A stretch of 64,000 bases of DNA from positions 257,286 through 321,285 of the forward strand of contig CAJJDP010000049.1 of assembly GCA_905182995.1 (NCBI GenBank). The letters are read 5' to 3'. The stretch comes from Paramecium octaurelia (taxonomy: Eukaryota; Ciliophora; Oligohymenophorea; Peniculida; Parameciidae). Positions within the stretch are counted from its first letter, which is position 1; each line of letters begins with the position of its first letter. Made by a program: the position numbers and the translations under genes. A model generated the notes under the pieces. The model had not been told where the DNA came from and searched no databases. It saw only the letters and a program-made list of their open reading frames with translations. Positions 1-12,787 of the stretch are shown in pieces.

Positions 1-1897
1 ATTTCTTAAGATTTAGCCTAAGCCAAATATATTAAAGCTTAGACTTTATCTATGGAATATTTTTCTTCTTTTTTCAAAAAATTGTCGCAATTCTTTAAGA
101 AATATCGATTCATTAATAGCGATGAATAATTCATCTCATTTTTTAGCTATTCTCGAATTTTTGCATCTTCATTTTCTTTGTTATCCATATGTTTCATAGT
201 CAAATTTTCAATATCTAATTCCAAATCAAAATGCTTCAATACATTATCCTAATCTTCTTCTTCACTATTTGAAGATAAATCAATAACATCCTAGTATTCA
301 TTATTATTTTTATATTTCAATATATGTTCATCCTTCTTTTTTTATTTCTACAATTACTCCAAACTCAAAATAAGACTTTCCATTTAAGTTATATTGCTTT
401 TCAAATCCTCCAAAGCTCTAATATTGAAATCAAAAATTACTATTCAATATTAAAATCATTTCCTAAAAGCGATCTATTTAGGCCCATTTTAATGAAATCT
501 AGGATGACTCTATCCTCAACCTCATCAAAAATTGAATCAGCATATAATAGATAATCTTTATATTTAACATCTGTTTCTGTCTATGGTTTCTTCTTTCTTA
601 ATTTACTTATAGTTCTTTAGTTTTATCCTCTAGGATTCTTAAATAATATTATGATATCGCAAATTGCAAAGTAATCCTTGAGATAACATTTTCTAAAGGA
701 TAGCATTTTTGATTCACTAATGCAATTAACTGATGACTCAACATCGGCTTAAAATGGGATAAGTGAACTTATTCTTTGAAATGACTGCAATTTAAATACT
801 TTTAATCTTCTGAAATAGTATATATTGCTAAGAGTAAAGTTCAATCTATAAAGATATTTTGCATAACAGGAATATAAAATTTTAATAAGACACACTCCCA
901 ATTTTAAAAGACATATATCAGATAATTGCAGTTACTCAAAATCCAAATGAGTGTGCAAATCTTTTAAAGAGTAATTCATCCCTTAATAGAATAACAGGAT
1001 CTTATAATATTGAGGACAATCTAAATGAGGAAGATCATGGAATAGAAAATAGACTTCTTCAATAAAGACGAGATATTCTCTTAAATGAGGGAAGTAGGTT
1101 TGGAGCATTAAGTGAAATATGATGTTCAGAAACCTAGGATTAGTTTCAATGTCAAAAACTTAAATGACCTCCATCAATTCATTTACCAAATCATAATTTA
1201 CCTCTGTTTTAGATTTATGTGGTATATTAGATGATTTTATTAGGACTGATGCTAAGTCTGCAATCATAGCCCATCTTCTATTAACCACTCTCTTTTCTTA
1301 TGATGAAGTGGACTTTTAATGACTCTTGAGCACTTGTCTTTACACTAATAATAATTATTGGAAAAAGTGCTGCTTTTTAAAATCACTTTCATCAATGTTG
1401 AAATATTTGTCATTTGAAAAAAAGCAATCATATCTTGCATGTCTGGCTGCTTCTGAATAAGTAAAGGGGTATATTTGTAGATGTTAATGATTGTCATTCA
1501 CTTAAATTCCCTTCAAATCCACCATGATTTCGAAATCCAAAAATGATGCTGATATTTAGATTTTGTAAAACTAGGATGTGTCCAATTTTATCAATTCTAC
1601 GATAAATTATTTTATCTTCACATTATACTCAACTTTTAATAAATAATTTCTCTCATCTACCTTCTCAAATTCTCGTTTATGATGACTTGAGCTCTTTACA
1701 TGATGTTCTGTATTTACATTATACTATTTCTTGGAATCATCACTGTGTATAAGTTCTTAATCAGAATTTAAAGTCGTCCTTATCCGTTCTTATTGTCCTT
1801 CTTCTATTTGAATTTACTGCTATTCAAAAACCGTTTATTCTATAATATTTTATATAATGGCATCATGTTAATTATGATTACTTAAACAACAACCCAT
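1..1897 (-). CDS. Large N-terminally lipidated protein, paralogue of the 45.7-49.8 kb gene (3' end outside window)
   Basis: I do not recognise a known family. The start at 1897 gives MGCCLSNHN, a good N-myristoylation plus palmitoylation signal, so membrane attachment is inferred. The frame is open with TAA/TAG as Gln except for one 23-nt GTAA...TTAG intron near 400-425; it runs off the left edge, so the C-terminus is missing. The first 120 residues are Gln/Glu/His-rich, then a conserved body follows. The stretch CYAKYLYRLNFTLSNIYY aligns directly with CYEKYLYRLNFTLSTIFY in the gene at 45693-49793, and matching blocks lie on both sides of it. The two are therefore paralogues. Function unknown; a cytosolic face scaffold or regulator is only a guess. 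Confidence 0.75.
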
Positions 1898-2092
1898 ATT
1901 TTTAAAAGAAGTAAGATCAATTTAAAAACAGTCTTATTAATTAATATATTGAAAATTTATCTTCTTATCAAATGACTGCAATTTTATAGATGTCTTTACT
2001 AAATGCATAAAATAGCAAAAGACTTAGCAAAAATCAATAATCTAAAAAATATCTATTATTATTATATATTATTTGTTTAACGGTCACTTTGT

Positions 2093-2608
2093 ATGTTGAA
2101 AAGATAAAAGCACAAGCTTATTAATAATGAGAATGAGAACCCGTCTGAAAATTATGAATGCAAATTTAATGAATCCCCATAAAGGCTTCATTAAGAAAGA
2201 AGAGCACAATAATGCTTAGAATAAATCAGTTCTTAATTCCTCCTATCTAACACCTTTGATGTATATGCTGGTTGGAATGAAAAAGAAGAGAAGCCTTATA
2301 AAAACTATTATAGACCAGTTTAGTCTTAAAAATCTACTTTGGACTCATCCTTCAGAGTGAGGAGTCAAATAAGAACTGCCACTCCTAATCAACGAAGATC
2401 AAAACGAACTCAATCTCACATGAAAGAAACTAAAATTTTATTAGACATCTGTCCAAAGTAGTGTTTTAATTATCCATTACCTGCCTTCAAAACTAAATAA
2501 TTCTCATAAAAAGAATAAATTAAATATTTTCAAGGATTTTATGAAAGAGATAATAAATCATATGATTGGATGAATAATCTGCTTTAAGTTAGAAAAATTA
2601 AAATGTGA
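2093..2608 (+). CDS. Hypothetical basic protein, 171 aa
   Basis: Uninterrupted frame of 172 codons with TAA/TAG as Gln, from ATG 2093 to TGA 2608. The product starts MLKRQKHKLINNENENPSEN and is rich in Gln, Lys, Arg and Ser, with an Arg/Ser-rich middle (SFRVRSQIRTATPNQRRSK). No membrane segment or known motif is visible. It converges on the histidine kinase gene with 100 bases between stops. An overlapping ATG at 2127 in another frame stays open for only 75 codons and has a poorer composition, so I chose the 2093 frame. Function unknown. Confidence 0.6.
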
Positions 2609-2708
2609 TATATATATTTAAATACGCTCCCTTCATCATTGATATAATTATTATAATTCTAAAGAAATGAGATCCTAAGTGATACCATAAATAATTGTAA
2701 AAATTTAA

Positions 2709-5334
2709 TCATAATAATTAAAATTTTTCCAAGAGAAATCTTAGATCATCTATCGACAATGGCTTTTCTAAATGCAAATCTGCACCAATAGTTTTTGTTA
2801 AGTTATGGTCAAAATCATCTTTCCCACCTGATAATATGCAAATTATTGGTCGTTTTAATTTATGTGATTGTTTTTCATCACACTTTCGAATAAGCTCGAT
2901 TGCTTCGATGCCATTCATTATTGGCATTTAGATATCCATGAAAATTAAGTCAAACTATTGTTTCTATGCTTTCTCAACAGCCTCTTTTCCATTTAAAGCT
3001 TAATCAATAATGGATTTTGGCAATCTTTTCTTAAGTAATAATTTAAGCGCATGCAAATTAAATGCTGAATCATCCACAATTAATATATGTAATGACATTA
3101 TTACATCTTTTGATAAATCTATTAAAGTCTTAGCTTTTTATGTTGATCTTTGTTATTAAACTATTGAAAAGCTAGGCATTTATTTAATAGGTGAAGGATC
3201 ATTTTCTGAAGATATAAATTCATAGTTGCACTTCTAAGGCTAAATTTACTTCTCTTACATGTTCTTATAGATAGTAAATGTAAAGGAAGACCCTTCATTT
3301 TCCTTAGAAATCAATTCGATTTATGGTTTTGGTCCTAATAATCCAACAAGATTCTTTGAGATTACTAAACCTAATCCAATACCTTGGCGATTGAAATTTC
3401 CTAAATTAAAGGTAGAATAAGGTTTGAATAATTTATTTTAGATTTGTGTTGGTATGCCTATGCCTGTATCTTATACAGAAAATTATATCAATTGTGTATC
3501 TTATACTTTTACGATTTAAATTATGATAGATATCTTCCCAGAAAAAGTAAATTTAATAGCATTTGAGATTAAATTAAACAGTATTTATTATAATCTGGTT
3601 TGATCAGAAAATAAAATAATTTTTTCATTAAGCTCTGTAATGATTAATTATAGGTTTTTTATTTCTATTTGAGTCTTAAACATTTATTTAATCTATTGAA
3701 TGCACAAAGATAGATCAAAATGAGTTAAATTTAATCTTAATCCTTGTGCTTTCATTTATGAATAATCAATAAGATCATTGATCATATTTGATTAAATATA
3801 TTGGTTGGCTAGCATGTCATCTAAATACTTTATGATTTCTTAACTTAGCCAAATAAATGAGTACCTAAAATTTCTGATTACTAAATGTTCTCTTTACTTT
3901 CTAAACTATTTTTGATCACATTAGTTATTATTGTTTGTACATTCAAGGGAGTTTTAAGATCATGAGAAACCGAAGCTAGTAGATTATCTTTATAATTGTC
4001 TAATTCCTTTAAATTTTGCAATCTTAATTCCCTATCTGTTGTGTTATTCAATATCAGCATCATACATAACTTCCCTTCCCATAAACAACCTTATACTATA
4101 GTATCATAGAATTATACTTTGTCTTGAATTCTAGTTAACTAGTAATTTATGTTAAATATTTTACCCTTTAACATTACATATCATGATGTTAGGATATAAT
4201 TTAATAATCAAATGGGTAATATGCGTTTAGTTTAATCTCTTTTTAAATTGTTGATTATAATTCTATTATCTTATCCATAAGCTTCTTTTTTTCTTTATCC
4301 AAATTTAAATTGTCCATAGTAACCATCTCTAGCTCTTATAATCTCTCTATTAATTTGTCCTCATTTTCAGTTTCAAATTGAATAGAAGCACTTTTGTTAT
4401 AGTAAATTACATTCATTGATCTATTTTCTGGGGTTTATAAATCATCTTTTAAGCTAAAAGGAGAATTCAATAAATCATTTCTTTTACTTGATTATTTTTA
4501 AATTAATTCTAAAATTATAATTGATGTGGGAATAGTGTCATCAAATAATTTTTTACATTCCTCTAAATTTGTTTACTTTTTGTGAATCAACAGATAATTC
4601 AATCTGCTTGACTTCTCATTTTGTCTTAATAAAAGACAGGTAAAAAATAAAAGTATGTATTGAGACCATAATCGATTATTTTAAAATTATTCGAATATTC
4701 CTATCAGAATAAGAAAGTAGCTAGTGATGGTTAGGCTTTACATCAAATAATTAGACTATATTAAACTCAAACTGATTGCAAAAAATACTTATTACATACC
4801 AGAAACAAATGAATAACTTATTACATCTTCAATCTTATCTTCAGTCTTGATAACAAATTTCATAAAATAAAAATAAAGCAATATGTTAAACACACTGTCG
4901 ACGAGAATTGATACATTAATTAATGCATTCTAATATCTCTAAGAAATCTTTTGCATCACCAAAGAGACCAACATCCAAACAATATATAGGGATCTATATA
5001 ACACTAAATCAAGTGATTGGTGAATCAAGTATGTATCAAATATGTAAATGACATTTATAATGATTTGCAGCATTATAGATACCCTAAATTATATTACTAC
5101 CTTAGTCATTTATCGATTTTAATAACATTATTCCAATTCTGATGAAATAAATTTAAGGGTCAGACTATTTATGAAACACTCATTTTTATATAGTTCTTAG
5201 ATTTAATTCTACTGGAAGAATTCTTTAATGAAGGTTTTAACAGCTTTCATTTGCCAATAATATTTAATATACAAATTAAGGATTTGTAAAATTTGGATTT
5301 ACAATTTATTTAATTTATGCGATTGGAATTACAT
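2709..5334 (-). CDS. Membrane-bound hybrid sensor histidine kinase with C-terminal receiver
   Basis: Hybrid two-component kinase: autophosphorylates a His, then passes the phosphate to an Asp in its own receiver. After removing three introns (24, 26 and 26 nt) it encodes 849 aa. Residues ~90-270 hold several hydrophobic segments, so a multi-pass sensor in a membrane is inferred. A PAS-like stretch precedes the H-box SVSHDLKTPLN (~435). The N-box ISNAIKF (~563) and G-box DTGIGIP with GIGLGL (~605-625) form the ATP site. The receiver (~720-849) shows ILIVDD, the acceptor Asp in IFMDIQMP and the Lys in LEKPL. All catalytic residues are present, so it should be active. The signal sensed is unknown. 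The start was chosen as the first ATG after an upstream in-frame TGA. Confidence 0.9.
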
Positions 5335-5681
5335 GAGAAATGTCTATTCTTTCTAAATATAATATTTCGACAATAATTTTTTCAAAAATGTTATCTTTGA
5401 ATAGTAATTAAGATATCTAAAAATTCAAATTTTAGAAAGGCATAATTCTTAAAAACAAAATTTATCAAATTAAGGGAGATATCAAAAAAATAACTATATA
5501 ATTCAAAAAGAGTTAAATTTGATCTAAAAATATCATAATCCAAGAATTGTGCTTAAGAAATATTATTAATTAAAATATTTAAAAAACTACTTAATTAATA
5601 TAAATGTATAATTTGTGAACTAACAGAAGTAATTAGATTTTATGGTATGTTTAGAAAAACAAATTAGAAGAATTAAAAGTT
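5335..5681. other. Intergenic, 347 bases, divergent
   Basis: Between the histidine kinase and the 104-aa gene. The plus frame of the small gene is open through much of it without an ATG, and an intron-like 23-nt GTAT...TTAG stretch lies at 5644-5666; a longer 5' exon is possible. Confidence 0.4.
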
Positions 5682-6023
5682 ATGATTTTTGATGAAATAC
5701 CCTATGATGATTCAAATCAGAATGAAATCTACAATGAGAACACTAATCATGAAATTCTACTTTAATAATTGAAAAATTTAGCTACTGCATAAGAAGCTAA
5801 GATTTATAGCACTTTTAATTAAGATTGGAAGGGTATTATTATGTTGTGATTTTGTGTAGCCCAATTGGACCCATAAGTGAGATAATGGATGACTTAAGTG
5901 AGATAACACTATTTCGAAACTTAAAAAAAGTCTCAAAAAGTGATTTCAAATATTTAACTCGAATCTTACTCATCAGATCATCAAACTGCTGATATATCAT
6001 TAGATGACTACTTCTAATTATGA
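5682..6023 (+). CDS. Hypothetical acidic protein, 104 aa
   Basis: Two exons joined by a 27-nt intron (GTAT...GTAG) at about 5840-5866, whose removal skips an in-frame TGA; 105 codons result. The product starts MIFDEIPYDDSNQNE and ends SLDDYFQL. It is Gln/Asp-rich with a probable helical middle (LLQQLKNLATAQEAK). No family recognised. The start is the first ATG of the open frame; the frame is also open upstream without an ATG, and a 23-nt intron-like stretch at 5644-5666 could mean a longer 5' end. It is divergent from the histidine kinase gene. Confidence 0.5.
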
Positions 6024-6192
6024 AGTATGAAAATACTGTATTCTTTTGTGATTCAATATATTCATGTAATTAAATTTTTTTATGGTTAATACACTCATCC
6101 TACTTCAAAAAAATAAATTCTAGATTAATATTGAATATATAAAAATAAGGAGCATTATCAAAATCTGATATTAATAATATAAAAAATAACTG

Positions 6193-7774
6193 ATGGATTG
6201 GAGAAACAAATTAGAGTTGATTCAAAACAAAATAAGAGGCTAATTACATGCTCGTAAAATAGATGACTTGGAAGGAGTGTACCAATTAATGGCAGAATTT
6301 GATAAAGACAATTCTGGTATGATTATTTCTAATATAGGTTATTTGGATAAAGATGAATTCTAAAAGTTTCTATCCAAAATAGGTGTCTTCCTTACAACTC
6401 AAGAATTAAGAGCAGTCTATGACAAATATGATTCAAATAAAGATGGCAATATAGCTTATGCTGAATTTGTGAATCTTATTAGGGAAAATATGAGTGAAAG
6501 AAGAATCAATGTTGTCAGAAGCACTTTTGCATTTCTAGATCAACAAAGACAAGGAAGACTCCTAATAGAAAATTTGTATAGACTCTACCAATCAAAAAAT
6601 CATCCAAGAGTAAGAACTAGATAAAAGACTGCAGATCAAGTTACTAAAGAGTTCGTCAATGCCATCTCAAAAAGAAGCAAAGATGGTCAAAGTATAAGTG
6701 AAGATGAATTCCTCAATTATTATGCTGATTGCAATGCAACTCTCCCTAGTGAAAAAGAAGAATATTTTACAGATGTACTCTTGATTATAGTATATTTAGT
6801 TGTTAACATCCACTTGGGGAGTCACCTCAGGAGCAGATTATGTTTCTCCAGAAAGACTGGCTTAATTAGAGATTATATTGTTTGAAAAAATAAGATAGAA
6901 AACGGTTACAAAGGATGATGAAGGCAAGACAGCTAAAAAGGCCTTTATGTACTTTGATTTGGAAAATAAAGGGACTATTGATATCTATCAATTTGCATAG
7001 GCTCTTTAAAAGTTTGGCTGTGTTTTCAGTGATAAAGAGATTCAAGCATTGTTTAATAAATATGATGCTGACAAAAGTGGAAGATTATGCTATGATGAAA
7101 TCTGTGGATTGATTGCTTTAATGGGATCTGGAAATAATGCAAATGTTAATCCAGTGTTTCAAATTGCAAGAGCTCCACCTTCAGAAACTCTAAATAGAAT
7201 TAGAGCAGATTTAATTAAGAAAGGATAACATTCTGTAATCAGAATGGCTGCAATTTTTGCTAATTCAGACAAAAATAAGAATGGAACATTAAATAGACAA
7301 GAATTCCAATGGGCTATGAAGGAGTCTGGGTTTTTACTTACTAAAACAGAATATGACAATCTCTTTAGATATTTCGATAAGAATTGTGATGATGAAGTCT
7401 CATTTGTTGAGTTCATTAGTTTCTTAAGAAGTATTCTATCAATTATAATTATCATAGAACCATTGACTTAATTTAGAGCAGATCTGGTAAATTAATTATG
7501 GAATAGAATATCAAATGGACAACCATCAGTTGCAATTCAGTAGCTTAAATGTAAATTCAATATAATATTTCTAGAATTTTACGATGCCTCTAAGAGTCAA
7601 GATGTATCTTCAGGTATTAAAACTGTTGCTGATGCTACTAAAGACTTTAATGACATATGGAAAGAAGTATAGGCTGTAACATAATAATAATTTATTGATT
7701 ATTTAACTGATATTAGTGCTCTTTTAGAAAGTGAACCAGCTTTTGAGAAATTCATCAGAAATTCATGGAGATGA
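6193..7774 (+). CDS. Calcyphosine-like protein with six EF-hands
   Basis: Calcium-binding protein of 494 aa after removal of four introns (21, 25, 27, 24 nt). Six EF-hand loops occur in three pairs: DKDNSGYLDKDEF (~36), DSNKDGNIAYAEF (~74), DLENKGTIDIYQF (~240), DADKSGRLCYDEI (~276), DKNKNGTLNRQEF (~343) and DKNCDDEVSFVEF (~380). Loops 1-5 keep the acidic residues for Ca2+; loop 6 (DKNCDD) is less canonical. The paired layout and length suggest a calcyphosine-type sensor, often axonemal or cytosolic in ciliates, but the exact orthologue is not certain. A short helical tail follows the last hand. The gene converges on the aldehyde dehydrogenase gene with 53 bases between stops. Confidence 0.88.
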
Positions 7775-7827
7775 ATATAAGATAATATACATATATATAA
7801 TTAATTGCTCTTTAAATATTGATGATA

Positions 7828-9396
7828 TCATAAATCTGCTTATTGCTTATTTTTAGAACAGCCACAAAAGCATGTTACATATATAATTATTCCCAAAAGA
7901 AGGAGTACCAATAATAGTTTATATAAAATTTCTGATTAGGTATATGTTCCTAGGGTAGCTAAGAAGTTCATTTAACTTTTTTTGCTGTTGGTGTATGGTG
8001 GATATCTAAGAAATAAAGTAGATATTATACCTTGCTTATGGATCAATTGTTGATTTCTCAAGAACAGGTTTCAGATGTTAGCATTGATCAAATCCAAATT
8101 TACTACCACAAACTCCATAGCCACTATCACCTACTCCTCCAAATGGCAATTCTTGATTAATTAAATGAAAGATGCAATCATTAACACAAACTCCTCCTGA
8201 TGATGTAGATTCAAGAATAGCATTTTTATGGACTTTGTTTGTACCAAAATAATAGAGAGCCAATGGTTTAGGTCTAGCATTGATGAAATTAATAGCTTCT
8301 TCAATCTTCTTATAGGTTATAATAGGAAGTATTGGTCCAAAAATTTCATTCTTCATCAATTCACTATTTGGATCAGGATTAATTACAAATGTTGGCTCAA
8401 TCCACCTTTCTTTTAAGTCAAATTAACCACCATGAACAACCTTACCTCCATGATTATTTAAATATTAAGCAATTCTATTGGTATGGAATTCATTCACTAT
8501 TCTGTTGAAACATTCAGATTTTTTGGTTTCTGGTCCATAGAAGTCTTTTATTTATTATTTGAAAGTGTTGACAACATTATCTAGTATTGATTCTTCAACT
8601 AACAAATAATCTGGAGCAACACATGTTTGACCACAATTAAGTAATTTTGTAGAAATTACTCTTCTTCCAGCCAAGGCTAAGTCACTTGATGAATCGATAA
8701 TGCAAGGTCCTTTGCCACCAAGTTCTAAGATACAAGGAACCAGGTTTTCAGCTGCAGCTTTGGCTACTAGTTTTCCTTTTTCTGTTCCTCCAGTAAAAAT
8801 GATAAGATCAAAAGGTTATTTGGTAATATTAATTGCTACATTAACTCCTCCCTCTATTGCACGATAGAGAGATTGATCCAAATAATTTGTAACCAATTTT
8901 GCTAAGAGATTGGAAACATGAGGGACCATCTCAGAAGGTTTTATGACAACTGCATTTCCTGCTCCTATAGCTTGAGCCAATTAAGGTATACAAGTGAAGA
9001 TTGGATAGTTCCAAGCTCCTATAACCAAGACAACTCCGTAGGGTTCTGGTATTAAATAACTTGTTCCTGGAGCTGCCATGATTGATGTGCTGACGGATCT
9101 CTTGGCTGTGTATTTGTAGATGTTTTTAATGTCACTTTCAATATGAGTTAGAGTTGCCTAGAACTATACCAGTTCACAAAAGAATTAATCTTAGTATCCT
9201 AAATCCTATTGGAATTTTAGGAAGAAATTACTTTCTTAAAAGCTTCATAAAGGTCATTTCTTAATTCCTTAAGGCCTCTCAGTAGGTTTTGCAATTGTTG
9301 AAGTCTAAATGGAATTGGACGAGACTTTTTAGTCAAGAAATTGGCTTTGAGTTCTTTTAAAGTTGGAGCAATAACAGATACGTCATCCTTAATCAT
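7828..9396 (-). CDS. Aldehyde dehydrogenase, ALDH3 type, with C-terminal membrane anchor
   Basis: NAD(P)+-dependent oxidation of aldehydes to acids. 505 aa after removing two introns (26 and 25 nt). The oxyanion/proton-transfer Glu is in ELGGKGP (~211) and the catalytic Cys in CGQTCVAPDY (~250); FTGGTEKG (~187) matches the cofactor loop. The C-terminal half holds LPFGGVGDSGYG, and the sequence RYPPY near the end is typical of the ALDH3 subgroup. The last ~35 residues form a hydrophobic segment (LLLVLLLLGIIIYV) followed by CFCGC, so it is tail-anchored like animal fatty aldehyde dehydrogenase, and possibly palmitoylated. A role in fatty or lipid-derived aldehyde removal at the ER or peroxisome is inferred. 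Confidence 0.93.
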
Positions 9397-9447
9397 CGTT
9401 TTTTTAGATATTAATTAATTTAATATAATTAATAATATAGATAGAAA

Positions 9448-10705
9448 ATGTTCTTTGTTTATTTTGCATCTTTAATATATCTATTAGCAGCTCAAGGGAA
9501 AGAGGAATTTATTGAGGATGATGAAATCTTAAAGCCACCACCTGAGGAAGAAAATTAATTTGCCCATCCATTACATAGGACTTATTTAAAGGATTCATAT
9601 TGTATGGATGGCACAAAAGCTGCTGCTTATGTTTATGAAGGCAGCAGTGACGATTTAATTATGTATTTCTATTCTGGGGGAATCTGTGTTTAAGATAGCA
9701 CAAAATTTCTAAAATATGGGGATTATGCTTACATTGATAATTGCACTCATCGAAATTCTACATTTTATGGAACTAGCAATGGATATCCAGAAGAATTCAA
9801 TGCAAATTAAGGTGTAATGGGAAATACTAAATATTAGAATACACATCTTAGAAAAGCTCACAAAATGTTCTTAATGTATTGTGATGGTAGTATGTGGCAT
9901 AAACAAATGAATCCTGAAGCTTTTAAAGGAGCGCTTTCATAAATGAAGTTAATTCCTAAAAGGATCATTTTAGCAGGATCTGGAGTAGGAGGATGGTACT
10001 TAGTTAATAAATATAATGAATTAAGAATAGCCATTAAAGAGTTTTATTCAGATGATGTTGAATTAAGAATCCTTCTTGATAGTGTTATTTTTGATATCAC
10101 TAGAAATCAAGAGATTTTAGATGCTTATACTGAAGTTACAAAAAGAGTAGGTATTGCAATAAATGATATCTTCTCTTTTGATGCTCTTAGAAAGGTTGAC
10201 GTCCCAACTTTTATAGTGCATTCTTAATATGATTGGTGGTAATTAGAAGTTAACGACCGTTTTGAATGTATAGGAAAAATCCATCTAGATAAATGCACTC
10301 CTAAAGAAAAGAAATAGATTGAGAAGATTAGATCAGGCATTTTATAGGAATTGAAAGATTTGATGAAAGCTAAACCAGACTGGGGATTATGGGCAATAAG
10401 TTGTGTGTTTAATGAGATGATCATCTGGACTGAAGCCTGGAATCATCCAAAGTTCTAAATTCCTATGGCTACTGGAGGAAAACTCTCTGATAAATTTTAA
10501 GAGTAAAAATATTTACTTATTATTTAGTTGGCTTGAAAATATAGGTGATAATCATGTACATTACGATATTGTTCCATGGCCAGATAATAAACCATGTAGC
10601 AATATCTTTCATAATGGGAAGACTGATCCATAATTGGATGAGATGATCAGGAATTATGAGATAAAGGAATCAAGGAGAAAGAGAGAAGAAAAATATGATT
10701 TATGA
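9448..10705 (+). CDS. Notum/pectinacetylesterase-family protein, nucleophile Ser replaced by Gly
   Basis: 410 aa after removal of a 25-nt intron near 10500-10526. The N-terminus MFFVYFASLIYLLAAQG is a signal peptide, so it is secreted or lumenal. The fold signature is seen in YFYSGGICV (oxyanion region), YCDGSMWH and the nucleophile-elbow region AGSGVGGWYL (~173-182). In Notum and plant pectin acetylesterases this elbow is G-x-S-x-G-G; here the central Ser is Gly. A candidate His lies in DNHVHYD (~359) and an Asp in VHSQYDWWQ (~260). Family membership is inferred from these motifs. If the alignment is right, this copy cannot act as a serine esterase. It is divergent from the aldehyde dehydrogenase, 51 bases apart. 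Confidence 0.75.
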
Positions 10706-10723
10706 AATATAATTAATTATTTA

Positions 10724-11624
10724 ATGGAAGAAAGCATCTATAATATAATAACAGACGATCCTCTCCCACCTAAGCGATAAAAAAAATATAGATCCTAATT
10801 CCCTGGTACAATATAGCCATCTTATAGTACATTTGCAAATCAGTCAAATGTTATTTAGGTATGAAAATCGGCTTAGATTTGAGGTTAAAAACATAAGCGG
10901 AGATTATCAATTGTCATCAAATAGATATGCATCTGAAAGTGGAACTATAGGAAAAGCAAAAACATGTTCATAATCTTAATTAATATTTTAGAACAACTTT
11001 CACCTATTAAACCAAGAATTATGGGCACAAACAATTTGGATGAATGGATTGAGAAGGGATCTCTTATAAGAAGTCGAGAATTTGTTCATTCTCATAGAAA
11101 TAAGTTGAAACCCTTGGTCCCTAGATCCATTGAAAAACCGACAATGGGATTATAATCTAATAGAAATTTTATTGCCACAAATAAGATTGATGTCATTCTC
11201 AAATGTTAAACCCATCTTTATTTATAGCTCCGAAACAACCACAAGAAGATCCTAATTGGTTAACCAAGAAAAATTATGGATAAATTCCATTGTATTTGAG
11301 TTAAATCAAAGATCAGCTCTAATAATCGTATTTAGAAGAATAAAACAATGCTAAACAACAATTGGAAGAACAAAATAATAAATTGTAAATATCCAAATAT
11401 TATAAATTAGATAATTATTGTCTGAAGAAGAATTATAATAAATTAGAGATGGTTTGAAACAAAGGTATGATGAAGTCAATAAACAATATCAATAATATAC
11501 TCATTTAAAAAAGGTTGACACAGTCGGATAAAAAAGAAGAAAAGAATAATTTGAAAAAGAATTGATATAATTAGAAAAAGACATGGATAAGATGAAAAAA
11601 TAATATGTTTTTATAGAGAAATGA
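10724..11624 (+). CDS. ENKUR: Enkurin, axonemal doublet microtubule inner protein
   Basis: 266 aa after four introns (25, 26, 23, 26 nt). The C-terminal enkurin domain is clear: NYGQIPLYLSQIKDQL, then LSEEELQQIRDGLKQRYDEV, KKVDTVGQKRRKEQFEKEL and QLEKDMDKMKKQYVF. Upstream is a Pro/basic region (RSIEKPTMGLQSNRNFI) also usual in the family. Enkurin is known as a ciliary protein that lines the inside of the B-tubule near the inner junction of doublet microtubules; earlier work linked it to TRPC channels and calmodulin in sperm. The length matches the family (about 255 aa). Encoded just after the Notum-like gene with 18 bases between, same strand. Confidence 0.88.
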
Positions 11625-11645
11625 ATATAAATATTATATAATATT

Positions 11646-12739
11646 ATGAGTAATTATGACGATCTGAGATCAAAAGAAGAACAACTAATGAGAATGAATT
11701 AAGAATTAGAAAAATAAAGAAGAGCTTTGAAGGAAGATTATGTATGAAGTAATTGATAAAATTTTAGATAAAATTCAAAAATAAAGATTCAAATTATGAG
11801 GATGATAATTATGATGAGAATCTGGATTACGATGAGAATGAGTTCAATGATGTATTTTATTATATACAATTTAAAATAGGTATATAAAGATGATAGTGAT
11901 TAAGAGTAAGGATTATAGTAATAATCAAATTATGATTCTTCTGAGGATGAAGATTTCAATAACGATGTTGCTGTTCAATAGATGGTAAATCAAGTTAGGA
12001 ACATCAAAAGTGCAGAATAAAATAGAGATAATCAATAGCCTATCAAGTATGATGACAAAAAATAAGAAATCTTAGAATAGGAACTGATAGTAGATGAATA
12101 AAGTAAGATTATTTAAACAATATAGAAAAAATATTAAGAATGTAAAGTTTAAAAGCAGATGCCTTGAAATAGGAATTAGATAATATACTCTAATAAAACA
12201 AGATGAAAGAAAATTTAATTTAAGAAATAGAATAGAAAGGGAAGAACATTAGTGATTAAACCAAAAAGTATAATGCACAAATTGTTAGTTTGAATGAAAA
12301 ATATGAATAATTTAGATAAAAATTATTGGAAACTTAATAAAAGACTAAGGCATTAGAAAAGGAGAATCTGGCAATCACAAAAGAAATAGAATCAGTTAAG
12401 AAGGAATATAGAAAAATTGATGCAGAAGCTAATAAAAAAGATATTGGAATAAATAGAACAGTTGAATAAATATAAAAGTTGAAATTAGAACAATAAAAAA
12501 ATAAATTATCTAATAATGATAAATAGAGTGATTTATCTCTGAATATAGAATAATTCAAAAAAGATAATTAAAGAATTGAACAATAGATTACAGAATCACT
12601 TTAGGCTTTAAAGAAATAATTAAAATTAATTGACATTCTTAAAAGATAACGTATACATATAATTGCAGCAAGAATGTTTTTATTCATAGAATCAGATTTT
12701 GCTAAAACTACTGATCTTAGTAATAAAATATAATACTGA
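11646..12739 (+). CDS. Coiled-coil protein with acidic N-terminal region, 338 aa
   Basis: Three introns (26, 28 and 23 nt) are needed; the last, at about 12105-12127, moves the frame so that the downstream heptads stay open. Residues 1-33 are Glu/Arg-rich, ~35-110 are very acidic (Asp/Glu/Asn/Tyr), and ~150-300 form a long coiled coil rich in Lys, Glu, Gln and Asn. No catalytic motif. It follows enkurin by 21 bases on the same strand, but co-function is only a guess. Function unknown. Confidence 0.7.
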
Positions 12740-12787
12740 ATAATGCGAAATGATATTATATGCAAAATTTAAATATTATTGTAAATA

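Noticed and set aside
7159..7455. Minus-strand ORF of 98 codons
   Set aside because: Antisense of the fifth and sixth EF-hands; no supporting features.
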